Part shown: positions 11,810-23,890 of the stretch, in pieces
How positions within the stretch are numbered: the stretch's first letter is position 1
Layout: every line of letters starts with the position of its first letter
DNA from: Plectrocnemia conspersa
Taxonomy: Eukaryota > Arthropoda > Insecta > Trichoptera > Polycentropodidae
Direction of reading: 5' to 3'
Assembly: GCA_009617715.1 (NCBI GenBank)
Contig: VTFK01000003.1
Span: 372,001-436,000, forward strand
DNA: 64,000 bases
Translations under genes and position numbers: made by a program
The notes under the pieces: generated by a model
Told to the model about the DNA's origin: nothing
Seen by the model: the letters and a program-made list of their open reading frames with translations, nothing else
Databases searched by the model: none

Positions 11810-12665
11810 TCGTTAAAATTTAAACCTACTGAAGTTACGAGTGTTTAAGTTTTTAGACTTGTCGCCATTTTTTTCAAAAAAAAAATTGACACATTGGATT
11901 TTGCTAACAAACATACACAGGATGCTTAAGAATTCTATACTGTCACAAAAATTGAAATTCAAATATGTATAAATAAGCTCACACTGACCTTAACTATATT
12001 GAAAATCTTATGAGCATATGTATGGTGGGTCGATCCATTTTTTTTTTAATTTTTAATTTTTTTAAACGGTATCGTAAGTACATGTGAAAGCTCTATTTCT
12101 AATCAAAAATTCAAGTCTATATCTTTAAAAGAAACCAAATACGAGCGTTAACTATATGCCAAGTCGCATAAAAGCTCGTTCGGGGGCTCGGTCAATATAC
12201 CGTAATACTCGTTTTTTATTAAAAAAAAAAAAAAAAAATTGTTTTTAAATGCAAATTAAGCTTCTAAACACTTTTTACATACGACATTTTTCAGTAGGAT
12301 TTCATTTTGCAAAGTTATGACACTTTTAATTTTTACGTTGGCCGCCATTTGTAAAAAAAAATTATATATTTTTTTCATACGGGGTGCTCGGTAGTTCTAT
12401 ACGATACTAAAAATTTAATTTGTAATCTTTAAAACCAAGCAGTTAAGAGCGTTAACTCTTCTGAAAGTCTCAAAATGGCTCGTATGGGGGTCCGATTGAA
12501 CTGATACATCGCTTGTTTTGAAGCAAAAAACTATTTTTTTTATATTTTATTTGGATGTAGTTTAGGCTTTTAAACGTTTCATCTATAGTTATTTTTTCGT
12601 TTAAATTTAAACCTACTGAGTTACGAGTGTTTTAAGTTTTTAGATTTGTCGCCATTTTTTTTCAT
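11810..12665. repeat. Old tandem repeat, about 2.3 units of 300-480 bp
   Basis: The phrase 'cctactgaagttacgagtgt' followed by TTTTTAGACTTGTCGCCATTT at 11825-11873 recurs almost unchanged at 12607-12660. A more diverged version lies at 12292-12355 ('aaagttatgacacttttaat' then GGCCGCCATTT). Other paired words are 'cgagcgttaact' (12143) with 'agagcgttaact' (12446), and 'ctcgttcgggggctcgg' with 'ctcgtatgggggtccga'. Indels make the spacing uneven. No coding sequence survives. The GCCATTT word resembles the family at 19-21 kb, but I could not prove a common origin. Confidence 0.65.
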
Positions 12666-13535
12666 CAATTAAACATGTCTAAATTTATTTTAATTTATTT
12701 TTGACTTTTATAGGAGAGATATTAAAAATTGTAATCTCTAACGAAACGTTTCCTTTTGGAAAGAAAAATACTTGTATAATAGTATTACGTCATAGTTTAT
12801 TTAATAATTTTTGTATGTTTACTAATACTAAAGTCTATTTTTCTTAAAATGGATACAAATTATTTGATGAAAAAAAAACAGTATTATTATTTTAGGAAAA
12901 GCCTTATTTTTAATAATATTTAAATTTTATTTTTAATATTTCAGGCAACCTATACAATTAATTGATTACTGTAAAACAATACAGTTTAATAATTTAAATG
13001 GTTAATAATGTAAAAGAGTATTTTATATTTCACATAATGTTACATCCAAATTAAAATGTATAGTGCCTACTTGATGATTTTTTAATAATACTTTATAAAG
13101 GGTAATAGAAAATTTATTAAAAAAATATATTTTATAATAATTTTAGTATATTTGAGTATATATTTAATATTAGAAATAGATTATTTTTAATTTATAAAAA
13201 ATTAAAGTCCTACTCTTTTAAAGCTAATCAAGTAAAGTGTAAATAAATTAGTTTTTTTATTCGAAATAAAAAACAAGGTATTTTAAATTTAAAGATAATA
13301 TAATTCTTTATATATTTTTAACTAACTAGATAGTTATAATACGTATATTTTTCATAAATTTAAAGATAGCTTTGTTCTACATTTTTAAGACTGATAATAT
13401 TATTGTCCAAGGTTTTTATTTTTTCATACTGTACTTGATAAGAGTAGATTTTAGTAGTAAATAAGTAAAGGGTCTATTTTATTTCACGCACATAGTCAAA
13501 AAAAATTTAACATAAATACATTTTTAAAAGCTGCG
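12666..13535. other. AT-rich desert
   Basis: No gene is supported. An acceptor-like tract ending in TATTTCAG at about 12943 leads into a frame that closes after six codons. Confidence 0.45.
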
Positions 13536-13641
13536 CCCTAAAGTTTTTCACAGAAGCATGTGATTTAACCTCCTTTCAGTTTCATTAAGACACAAGCCAC
13601 GAGAAAATGAAGACAAAAATTAAGGGCTAGTAACATATTAA

Positions 13642-13851
13642 ATGAGCGGCCCCAGGGATGGCCTTTATCAGCAGCCAGATGCAGATGACTACCGAGTGAA
13701 GATCAATAGGGTGCAGCAGAGTTTATACACACCGCCTAGAGACGCAGCCCTAGCATCAGTTCAAGCCGACGGCAGGAGGCTCGAACCCTTGTGTCAATAC
13801 AAGGACCTGCGGTATTTTCTGAACTCGGTGCAGTTTTCTGACGGACAATAA
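13642..13851 (+). CDS. Unrecognised 69-codon open frame in a GC-richer block
   Basis: An ATG opens a 69-codon frame with a balanced, non-low-complexity composition (start MSGPRDGLYQQPDADDYRV, later RRLEPLCQYKDLRYFLNSV). This is unlike most frames in the window. The block begins near 13545, and a good acceptor (CCTCCTTTCAG, ending at about 13580) precedes it. It may be an exon of an unknown gene, a small protein, or a fragment of a mobile element. No family, signal peptide or membrane segment was recognised. A chance frame in a GC-richer regulatory block cannot be excluded. Confidence 0.3.
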   Translation: MSGPRDGLYQQPDADDYRVKINRVQQSLYTPPRDAALASVQADGRRLEPLCQYKDLRYFLNSVQFSDGQ

Positions 13852-14029
13852 GCCGTCAAGCAAAACAACATTATTTTTTTATTTAAATTTATACAAAATA
13901 AAAATAAAATAATTTATAACATTTATAGATTTCAATTATTAAATTAATAGGTAACTGTAAGACTAATTATAATAGAATCAACAATATGAATTACGCTTTA
14001 TTAGCAAATTTCAATTACGGCTATATTAA
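13852..14029. other. AT-rich spacer
   Basis: No feature seen. Confidence 0.4.
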
Positions 14030-14300
14030 TTACTATGGTTCCGCCTCTCAGTTCACACCAACAGCCATCACGGCGTTCTAATTTTTCATCATTCCATAAA
14101 TTAACCGGTAATGGGCTGAGCTGAGCTAGGGTCAACCACGGGGATCATTTAGAAAGTGAAATCGAAGTCTCACGCCGATCATGAGCGATCCCCTGATTAG
14201 GACTCCCATAACCGACTGCACCGAATCCCATACGAATTGCCTGCACTTGCAACTGCACTTGCTAAGTACCGAATGATTACATAACGGACCTAAACAGTTA
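14030..14300. other. GC-richer block, candidate regulatory element
   Basis: This block is clearly GC-richer than its flanks and contains local repeats such as 'ctgagctgagct' and 'ctgcacttgcaactgcactt'. It has no open frame over 60 codons, no splice pair and no transposon motif. It could be a conserved non-coding element. Confidence 0.35.
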
Positions 14301-15232
14301 ATGTCTGATTGGCAAATGAAACTTTATTTTGAACGATAAAATTTAATTTAATGCCTCCGTGGTTTCATTGTGCGAAATGTTGTTAAAATCTGTAAAGACA
14401 TGCAAAGAATATAAAATTTGTTTTACCGTTATTTTATTTTCTACTAAAAATAGTAAAGTTCTATTGTGAGAAAATATAAGCATACGGTATATTTTTATAG
14501 TTAGTGTAATTGTTTTTGCATTAAAATTAAATAATGTTAGCTTTACGATAACATTTGAATTATTACGAGTATTTTATTACTTATAGTTTTTGACATATTT
14601 ATACTTCGAAAGTTAAAGAAAGTCTTGTTAAAACAATCACTTGAATCTACAGAGTTCAACTTAATATTCGATTATAAAAAAATTACTACCTTTTAAGTAT
14701 GTAATTTTCCATTAAAATAGTGCACAATTATTGATCTACATTATAGACATTTTAACAGTATACCAGCTTCAACAATGAAATATTTTGATTCATAGCAAAT
14801 AAAAGCTTGATCCACTTAATAAATAACAATCGATTCAACAATTCAGTTTTTAAATTACAGCAAAATACAAATTCATTAAAAAAGCATTACCAAAAACTAA
14901 TGTTTTTGCCATTTTCTTCACAAGGTTTATATGGGTACTTATGAAAGATTATGTTTCCTGTTCCCATTGTTGTCCTAACTTTCGACACATAATTTTTTTT
15001 TGTTCAAATTTGTCATCAGAATAATCTTCAACTGATAATGAATTGTGCAAGTGATAGAAACACTTAAATAATAATAATTATTTCCGAGCTTTCGGACACG
15101 AGAGCTGAATTTCCAATGAAACTCGAACTAAGACTTTTTAGGTCAATTACCACTCGTCTATACTACTGGTTTATTTTAAATATTTATAACAGATATCTAC
15201 AAAAACCAGTGTTTTTTAAACATATGTACTAA
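14301..15232. other. AT-rich gene-free stretch
   Basis: No gene, RNA or repeat could be supported. Confidence 0.45.
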
Positions 15233-15358
15233 CATGGTCTATCAATTTATTTTACTGAATAATGAGCGCTCGATATCGCGTAAAATTCCAGCTGGAGTTC
15301 CCAGGGAAGTTTGCTAGGGCCGTTTCACTTTATCTTGGATACGAACGATATCCCAAAA
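15233..15358 (+). pseudogene. Jockey/CR1-type reverse transcriptase fragment, frameshifted
   Basis: One frame reads LLNNERSISRKIPAGVPR. After a one-base shift at about 15304 it continues SLLGPFHFILDTNDIPK. This matches the order of the conserved non-LTR reverse-transcriptase block usually written GVPQGSVLGPLLFxLYTNDIP, including the motif just before the catalytic Y/FADD box. Only about 40 codons remain; no ADD box or endonuclease is visible nearby. It is a dead scrap of a jockey- or CR1-like LINE. Recognition is by motif only, so the clade is uncertain. Confidence 0.7.
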
Positions 15359-17399
15359 ATAAAATAAATGCGTTTATCTATGAACATTGACGGTACTAAT
15401 CGCTAGTAAATTACAAAAATCTTAAATGAATATTTTTTAACGTATAAAATTAAAATCAATCGAATCAAAACACAAGCAATTATTTTCATAAAACATAGAT
15501 AAACTCTACTATATCATATTTAAAATGAACAAGGCATTATCGTTAAATAAAAAACAAGCGTTAAATACGCCTGGACTCCAAACATAAATTTAATAAACAT
15601 ATTTTGCAATTTTGCCGTAAAAGGCTTGCTGCCATTGTGCTCCCTTAGACCGAGATGAAATATAAAAAATAAAAATCTAGTTAAAAAACACTAATTAGAC
15701 TAATTTTAACATATGCCTGCCCAGTGTGGATTAACACCAGTAAACAATTTTTTTTTCCTAATTAAAAGCCATATTAAAATTAAGCTATAAAAATAATATA
15801 TAATCAACATTTTTATACTAATCTTAAAAAATTAAAATCATTTTTTAAATGGGAGAGGAGAAAATGTTTAATACGTTTTTAATATCAACAATAAATAATA
15901 AAACATAATGAATTTATAGTAAAAATAAAATAATACACACAAGAAAAGATGAAAAATAAAAACCAAATTGAAAATTGGTAATTTTTCGGACAATATTTTA
16001 CAATGGCTGTTTTTCTGATAAACTTTATTTTTTTGATATATTTGTTTACAATTTGCTTAGATTTATCACTTAAGCTCAACAAAATAGAATAAAATAAATT
16101 CTAAAATAATAATAATTAACGTGTAAAATTAGTAAAAAATATTAAAAATAGCAAATAAATATTAGAAAATAACACAATACCAATTTTAAGAATATACAAC
16201 AAAACTATTTATAATTTAAGATACATTTTAATGTATTATATTGAATTTATTGTCTTTTTTAAAAAAATGCATTGGCAGGATCTGATTTTTTTAAATCTGA
16301 AGGAAATAGGTCCATCATATGATCGCAAAAAAAATATTGTAGTGAGAAGGTAATATTTTTAGTAACTTTAAATCGATCCATAGGCACAGATTTCAATATC
16401 TAATTTTTGCATCCGAAGTTACATAAGTTTTGTGTATGTACGAGATGCGTTTTGCTTGTGTTTTTGTGACGTTTTTTTAATACATACTGCTCAAACCTCT
16501 TATGTAAAAAAAAAGGTCGCTAAGGTTCGATAGTTTCAAAAATTATATATACATATATCATCACATTTTTTTATGATCAACTCGCATTTAACAAAAACGA
16601 GAAATATAAAACTTTTTATACGAAACTATTTATAGAAAATTTACACGAAATATAAAAGAAAATATTTTATTGATTATTTAATTTTAAGAAAAAAGATATA
16701 CATATATTATCATTCAAAGTTTTAAATTTATATATGCATTGTTTAGTCAATTTAATAAGAATAATAACCAATGTTTATGACATTGGTAGTTTTTCTTACA
16801 AAAGTGGTGATATTTTTGTCTTTTTTTTGTGACAGTGCTTGTTTTATGATTTTTTCCCCACAATTGAGATTGTAGATGATGTCCAGCACTATTTATTTTG
16901 ATAATGAAATTAATTTAAAAAAATAATTTTCATAACAAAGATAATATGCATAAAATATAAATATATCGTCATAAATATTCAAGAAATTATATTAAAAAAA
17001 GTTTTCACCCTTATTGAATTACAAAATTTTCTCAAACGATAAAAAATTAAAATGAAAGAAATTTACAGAGTTCTGGATTAAAAAACTCCAATCACATATG
17101 ACATTATTTAATCCATATTTTATAAAAGCGGATTTATGTCTTAAAATAAATAAAAAAACAAATTTTAGCTAATAAGAAAAAAAAATAATCCAAACAAATA
17201 ATAATAACATAATGTCCAAGAAACCACCGTTGGGGATTTTCTTTGGTTTCGTTCCATCAAGAATATTACTTTCTTATGATGTAAATGAAGAAGATTGACA
17301 GTTAATTTTCAATTTTTAAAAAGTCACTATGAAAAATGGTGGGAGTATCACATCCAAAGACAGTTTTCTGTTAACTTATACATTAAACATTCGTATTGG
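15359..17399. other. AT-rich desert
   Basis: About 2 kb with no supportable gene. A 20-bp word at 15562-15581 (TAAATACGCCTGGACTCCAA) recurs with one change at 23530. The 65-codon minus-strand frame at 15885-16082 is low-complexity and is not believed. Confidence 0.45.
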
Positions 17400-18425
17400 A
17401 ATAGTGCCCCGCCATTATATTTGTGAACGCATTGTTTATGTATACGAAGGAGACGCGATACATGCGCGTAAGAATTATCGTTGTCTCGCTTATTCTTGTT
17501 GAAGCGGCAATGCTCAATCAATGCGGAAATAAAAATAAATATTTCGGCTCATCTCGCACAAAATAAATAAAAAAATAATATTTATCACAGTAACTGGTTG
17601 TCAACTCCTACATATGATTGTATTAGTTTGGAGTGTGTGCTTTTTTTTTTTTGATAAAAAGTGGAAGCTGTAGCGTATACTGCGATAGAGTATGACGCAG
17701 AAATAGATTAAAAAAAATAAGTATGTTGATTCACTGGGTAAAAATGACCACACAAAATAAGCGTCAAGACCTATAATTACGTTTTGTTCCGGCCAAGGCT
17801 CACCAGTGCACCGTTTCGGTTATTTAAAGCACCATAATGACCCTTTGACTCGAGATGCGTCCGATTCAATATATTAATATTTTAATCTCCGTCGTACCGA
17901 AGGTCGAACTGGAGAAAGGTATAGATAGGTATATAAAAATTGGCAGGTGTTGGGGTGGTGCGTTTAATCAACATTATCTCAATTACGATCGCGAGTCATC
18001 TTAATGATGAAAGATTTTATATTATGTATTATATGAAACTGCTCGCTTTGAAATCAATTGCTTACGACCCACTTCTGCGCGTGAATTACTTATTGTTAAT
18101 AAGTAATAACTATTACGTTGTTGCTGTTTGCCACGTCGATGATGAAACGCCGAAGCACAATAAACGCTTTTGCACAATTTCTATTTGTCGGCAAATTTAT
18201 TGCTTTTCGATGGTCGCCGCGATTCGGCACGGGATACACCGTCATTGTCTGGCATTGTGCCAATTTGCCAATTGGTCGGTCGTGTGATGGCACTGTGCTA
18301 CGTGAACGCCCACACGCGTGACGTATAAATTCACGTAGACAAAACGATGGGGGTTGTCGCAATTGTCAATTGCTTTAATGACCCCACCTCCCATCGCAGA
18401 TAAGTAGGAGGATAGTCCTCGAATG
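17400..18425. other. Extended GC-richer block, candidate regulatory region
   Basis: GC rises in patches at 17400-17540, 17760-17920 and especially 18050-18420. Three overlapping frames of 67-115 codons cross the block on both strands, which is typical of GC-rich non-coding DNA with few stops. The 115-codon frame has no ATG at its 5' end. Motif-rich words such as 'ttgccaattggtcggtcgtg' occur. No protein family was recognised. Confidence 0.35.
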
Positions 18426-19099
18426 ATTTATGACTAGATGGAAAATCTGAGAGGTTGTATGCTATTCAATTTAACTGCAATGGTATAGTCTTCATCTAAT
18501 AAAACATTTATATATACTAAACAAATTGGTTGAGATGTGAAAAATCATCATCATCATCATTTTAGAAACACGTTTAGTTGTCTTTAAATGATATTATTTT
18601 TTCATCGTCAATCCTTCCAACCACCCAGAGAGAAACGGTCCCATGACAAATTGGATTAATTATATGCTCACGTTTTATAAGCAAACTCTCAAGACCTGGG
18701 GGACATTTAAATATTTATTTGTATTTAGCAGATCTTAGCGGCGATACCGTTCTCTAATATGAATTCCGCGCAATCAGAGATCGTCAATCTTGATAATGGA
18801 TATTTATTTTCTTACTAAGATCGAATAAAAAAATATTTTAATATACTATATTTAAATGAATGAAAAGTATATCAATCACGTCTAAATAATCATGACAATA
18901 GCATCACAAATCTACTTTAATGTGTATAGTTAATATCATATATAAAATATATAAGATCAATATTTCACACCAAAAATATTTAAATTTGTTTCATAGCAAA
19001 GCCAAGATATCTTAATCCTAGTGTAATTGACAAATATTAATTATTGTACTTTTACAACAACAAAAAAAACCGTCCGAGAAACTAAAGTATATTCCTGTA
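18426..19099. other. AT-rich gene-free stretch
   Basis: This stretch holds a short (CAT)n run at about 18547-18560 and otherwise nothing I can name. Confidence 0.4.
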
Positions 19100-20960
19100 T
19101 TTAAAAAAAATCTGGCCTGTAAAGGCCGTAGAAATTACGCACTTTTTTCGTTAATTTTTTTTAAATTATTTCATCAATTTTTTACCTCTACTTTTTTTAG
19201 GATTTTTTTAACTCATTTGTAATTTTGTTTAATAGCCAAGAAAAAAACAAATTTATTTTAATTTAAAGTTGTTTTAGAATAGCCATAAGCATGGTCATAT
19301 CAGGCTGCCTAACGAACATGGCCGAAATATTTACAAGATCTATTTTTAAAACAAGTTTCAAGTCGCTTCTATTAAAACTACGACCGTGCCTTAAAAAACC
19401 TTATAAATGAAAAAAATTAAAATTTTAAACTATGCTAGTTATTTTACCCTTATTTTGCCATCAAAGTCAAAAGTAAGACCAAAAAATGTAAGTAAGGTTT
19501 TTCAATTCAATTTATATTTTTAAACGTTTTTGACCTTTTTGCATTTTTTTTATTGTGGATATTTTTAAGGGTATTACAATTTTTTAAATAAAACAAAATG
19601 CCGAAATTTTTTTAAAAAAGATGGCGAAACAGACTTGCTAACGAAAAGGCCAAAATATTAAAAATTTGTCTGGCAATTGCCGCAAGAATTAAGTAGATTT
19701 CTGTAAATTATAGTATTAATTTAACTTTCTTACTATAATTACATATTTTTTAATTTTTCAAATAATCGCTAATTTAAAACAAGATGGCGGATCAGATTAG
19801 CTAACAAATTTGAATTTATGCAAAATCAATTTTTAGAATAAGTTTTATGATGCATATCCGGTCCTCAAAAACCATATTATGGACAAATAAATAAAATTAA
19901 AAACATATGTTTTTTAATTTAAAGCTGCAATTTTGTAGACAACGGAATAGTCAATAGCTGTCTTAATCAAAATATTTATATTAAGTACTATTTTTTAGGA
20001 AAAAAAAAATAAAATTGACAACATAACTTAAATTGTTAAGTCTCACATACATACATACACACATTAGTAGCTTAAAAATTAACAAAAAAATAATAAACGT
20101 TTCTGCCTTTTTTTGACTTTTTTTTTTTTTTAAAGCTGCAATTTTGTAAACAACGGAGTAGTCAATTGCTGGCTTACAAATTTAATCAAAATATTTATAT
20201 TGAATACAATTTTTTCTAAAAAAATTTTACAAGAATTTGAATAAAACTACGGCTAGTATTCAATAAGTAAAAAAAATTAAAATATTTAAACCATCATTTT
20301 TAAACACTTATTGCTAAATAACTTTTTGCTGTATTTTTATTTATAAAATAATTATTTTTTTATTTTTTTAATAGCCGCTATTTTGAAACAAAATTTTGAA
20401 TCAGGATCGCTAGCAAGCTTACCCGATATATTTACAAGATATTCTCATAAAAAAATTGCATATCGATATACAGTAGACCCCCCAATAACATGGTAAATCG
20501 TGAACGTGCTATTTGGGTGCGTGTAGTTAGGATACAAAATAATTTTGCAATACGTACGTACGAATCAGGCACGTGTAGTGTGATATCCTCCATTTAGCAA
20601 GCTCACACATAAAGTAACGAATACCCAAATAGCACATCCGTAATTTACCGTGTTATTGGGGGATCTTCTGTTTATTAAAACTACGGTAGTTTTCATGTTC
20701 TAAAAAAACGTTATATTCTACATGAATAATTATATAAAATTATAAAAAAAAAATATTTTAATATCTGCTATAAATTATTTTTTCTCTAGAATTTTATAAA
20801 CGGAGATGTAATTTTTTAATTGTGTAAATAGCCCCTGTTTTAGAACAAAATGACGGTTTAGATTGACTAACACTTAGTTGTGATATTCAGAAAGTTTCAT
20901 ATTGATATGATTTAAACTACAGCCGTTATCGGGTCATTAAAAAGCCTTATATCTCAAATT
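19100..20960. repeat. Degenerate tandem array, about eight units of 160-330 bp
   Basis: A unit recurs with a core like 'aacaagatggcggatcagat' followed by TNGCTAACNAA. The cores lie near 19302, 19632, 19795, 19960, 20168, 20405 and 20862. Associated words are 'cgaaatatttacaagat' (19323) with 'cgatatatttacaagat' (20424), and 'attaaaactacgaccgt' (19371) with 'attaaaactacggtag' (20675). A closely similar pair, 'aagctgcaattttgtaaaca' then ACGGARTAGTCAAT, lies at 19921 and 20133. One unit is interrupted by the MITE at 20471-20670. No coding function is visible. It is an old satellite-like or tandemly amplified mobile sequence. Confidence 0.6.
20471..20670. mobile_element. MITE with pogo/Tigger-like inverted termini
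   Basis: The left end CAGTAGACCCCCCAATAACA is matched by the reverse complement of the right end, CAGAAGATCCCCCAATAACA. The arms continue for about 50 bp (GGTAAAT..., then TGCTATTTGGGT on both sides). The element is 200 bp long. It is preceded by TA at 20469-20470, as expected for a TA target; the base pair after the right end is TT, so that copy appears mutated. CAGTAGA-type termini with a TA target point to the pogo/Tigger group of the Tc1/mariner superfamily. There is no room for a transposase, so it is non-autonomous. It sits inside the degenerate array and is therefore younger. Confidence 0.85.
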
Positions 20961-20998
20961 GAATTTAGTGTATGTCTTAAAAAACCTAATACCGAAAA

Positions 20999-21070
20999 GT
21001 ACATAATATAAGTATTCAATCTTTAAAATTTTTTTTATAGTAGTACATAATATAAGTATTCAATCTTTAA
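20999..21070. repeat. Tandem duplication of 29 bp, period 43
   Basis: 'agtacataatataagtattc' followed by AATCTTTAA occurs at 20999 and again at 21042 with no differences over 29 bp. This implies a recent slippage or duplication event. Confidence 0.85.
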
Positions 21071-22639
21071 TAATTATGCACGCAAAAATATTGCTATATG
21101 TTGTAGTAATATGCAATAATTTATTATAATTTAAATAGATTTAATACTAATATTATATAAAATAAGTGTATTACTTTTACATTTACCTGTATTTAAACAT
21201 TTCTTAATACACAAATATTGAGATAATAAATGAAAAATTCAGATAAAATTTTAATATAATATGTACTATATACATATATATATTACTTTTATGTGACTTT
21301 CTGTATGTTTTAATGCTGTTTTTTTTAATCAAAAAAAATATATTGATAGACAAATTTTGTTCATAGCATAGGTAAATTTTGTTTAAAGTTAAACGAACGA
21401 TATGGTGTATTTAACTACTTTTAAGTACCATTTCAGTATATTTTTACCTTATTAGTAATTTACTATTATTTAGTTGAAAAGTTACCAATAAGAACAACTG
21501 TAATTTTAGGGACTATTTACAAATAACAACTTGCCATCATATCAACGTTGAAAAATACATCTACAAAATTTCGAAAAAAAGTTTGTTGATTTTATAAAAA
21601 TTAAAACTCTGGTTTAATTAATTAATTATACAACAAAGGGTGATTTGAATATTCAATCAGATGCTAATAATTTTGCAGAGCTTTTTAATTTTAATAAAAT
21701 AAAGCATGAAAATTAAATTATGAATTTGTGATGCGATATTTCTTTGAAAGCCAAGACTTTAAACAAATATATTTGTAATGAAAAATACCTAAATTTGAGT
21801 AGATTCTGTGAATATTTGAACTCGTATTTAGAATCTACGTATTTATGTGAATCAGAATTTTCGTATCTTAAAAAATTAAACATAAAAATCGGGTCAGTTT
21901 GACGAATAGTAAGCTTTAACCAATTATTCTTGCAATTTGTTTGCAATATATATCTTTATGGTTATAATATATTTGAATATTTTACTATAAAATAATAAAA
22001 TATTTTACTAAAAAAAATTGTATAGTAGATGAGTTGTTCCACAAAAAAAATCCTAAAATTAAAAAAAAAGTCGTTACCTTATTTTGAACAAATTGGAAAA
22101 TTGATTAAAAAAAATGTTTAGTAAGTCTTAAAACATAAGCACATTTCCAGTTTAATTTTGCTATCGCACCTAATATTTTTTATAAAAATGTTTATGTGCT
22201 TTTTATAAATATCATTGCATTTTAGGTCCCTTAAGAACAAGTTAAAGATTGCCTTCTTTTATGATCTGTAGAAAACATATAAATAAGCATCACTGGATAG
22301 CTGTGATGCACTTATTGATATGTTGTCGCAATACGCGTTAAAAGCGCAATAAATATATGCCATTAGTTTTTGACCCGTTAACTACTTTTGGTACGTAACG
22401 ATCATAGATTTAAGGGATTAGCTAAAAACATATCAATGGATATTTCGGGGCGTTTATAGATACATTAGCAAGGAATTACATTGTCAATTGAATTCGAAAT
22501 GGCAAGTGCAAAACTTTTACCATTTCATTCTCCTTCTATGGTAGTTAGACTCAATCTGATTGAGTTGGATGCATGTGATGATATCAATACTAATAGTACA
22601 ATATCTTACCATGCCATATAATATGACTGCACTTTACTA
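21071..22639. other. AT-rich desert
   Basis: There is no supportable gene. The composition becomes more even after about 22280. A 77-codon minus-strand frame (21713-21946) has no recognisable motif. Confidence 0.45.
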
Positions 22640-23100
22640 TCAATGCCATAAATTCGTCTGAAACATAGATTTGTCGCGTCGCTTTCCATCGCATAAATCG
22701 CACTCGAATCGTGATGGTTTGTCATCTGCGCGCTCGCGAACCACGCCAGCTTGATATATACGAATTAATAACTCAATAAAACGTTGAGACATCGGCGTCC
22801 CGTGTTCGGAATCCCATTTTGGCCCAGCGATCGTGATCGGCCCGTCGCCGCCAGTAATCTTTAAGGGAAGTTCCCCACTCGCATCGTGATAATAAGGCGA
22901 ACGTAATATTTTCATCGTGTCGCCGGCCGTTGCAAACGCAACGGATACAATAATTCCACGATGTACCACCCACACGCGGCTAGATTTATTAGACGATTAA
23001 GTTTTACGGCGGTCAATAATGCACGGGTTAAAATATTGTCGTTTTGTGAAACGGCGATAACTAGACGATGGCGTTACAGTAAAATATCGCCATATACCGA
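22640..23100. other. GC-richer block with a 111-codon minus-strand frame
   Basis: The block is GC-rich relative to its flanks. A minus-strand frame (22640-22975) reads for 111 codons with balanced composition (for example ITGGDGPITIAGPKWDSE and FECDLCDGKRR). A second, 66-codon frame overlaps it, and no intron signals or domains are evident. It could be an exon, but the two-frame openness fits a CG-rich regulatory element better. Confidence 0.35.
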
Positions 23101-23429
23101 AAAAAAAAATTTTTGTTTATTTTAATCTTAATTTAAATATCATATCTAAAATGTTTCTGTAGGGGTTCTTTTTCTTGCAATTCGCATTAAAATATGTGAC
23201 CAAAAAGATCATACATCAATAAGGATAAACTAGACAATAATGGGATCACACAAAGGCCTTAGTTACGACTAGAAAAAATATTGTTTCCCATAAATAACAC
23301 GCAAGGATTCTCCAGTGCATTGAATGAATATTTACTTGTTACGAAACTGTCACGAAAAATAATATATCACCTGAAGACAAAAAGCATCGTAAGGCCATAA
23401 CATTCATATTGCTCAATTCGACTCTGGAG
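23101..23429. other. AT-rich spacer
   Basis: No feature seen. Confidence 0.4.
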
Positions 23430-23890
23430 ATGTCTATCAAGCTAATATTTCGTTATTTTAAGAAGCGAATGAAACGATTGTTTGGATGATCGCTTTATGA
23501 TTATGATTGGTCAGCCAGCTTTACAGCTCTAAATACGCCTGGTCTCCAATGAAGGCAGACACCGGTAAACACTCGAAGAGACTAGCAGACGCTCGTCCGC
23601 ACGCGTACAAAATACGGTCAAGGACACTCATATCATGAGAGAGACTCCACCATACGAGCACCGAAGCAGAGAGAGATCGAACTCCGCTATACTCCGCTAC
23701 CAAACCAATCAGAAATCTAAGGATCTTTACGGACATCATCCATACGCTAGTTTTTCCACCACCGCTCGGAGAATAACGATCTCGCCCATCATAGTCTATC
23801 GCAACATGTAATTTAATCTAATAAAATTCTCACTAGTTTCCACCTGCGTTTTACTGACTGCGAAGTCACAACCGCAATTCTGAAACCTTA
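23430..23890. other. GC-richer block, possible promoter-like region
   Basis: The composition is raised, with GAGAGAG-type purine runs (23636 and 23669) and the shared word TAAATACGCCTGGTCTCCAA (23530-23549). The minus strand has a 72-codon frame without a recognised domain. GAGA repeats are common in insect promoters and Polycomb-type elements, but this assignment is inference. Confidence 0.3.

Noticed and set aside
13776..13800. Reverse-strand GGGTTCGAGCCTCC resembling a tRNA T-arm or SINE B box
   Set aside because: No matching A box, cloverleaf or RNA polymerase III terminator at the right spacing.
17940..18287. 115-codon plus-strand frame
   Set aside because: It has no ATG at the start, overlaps frames on both strands in a GC-richer block, and shows no domain or splice sites.
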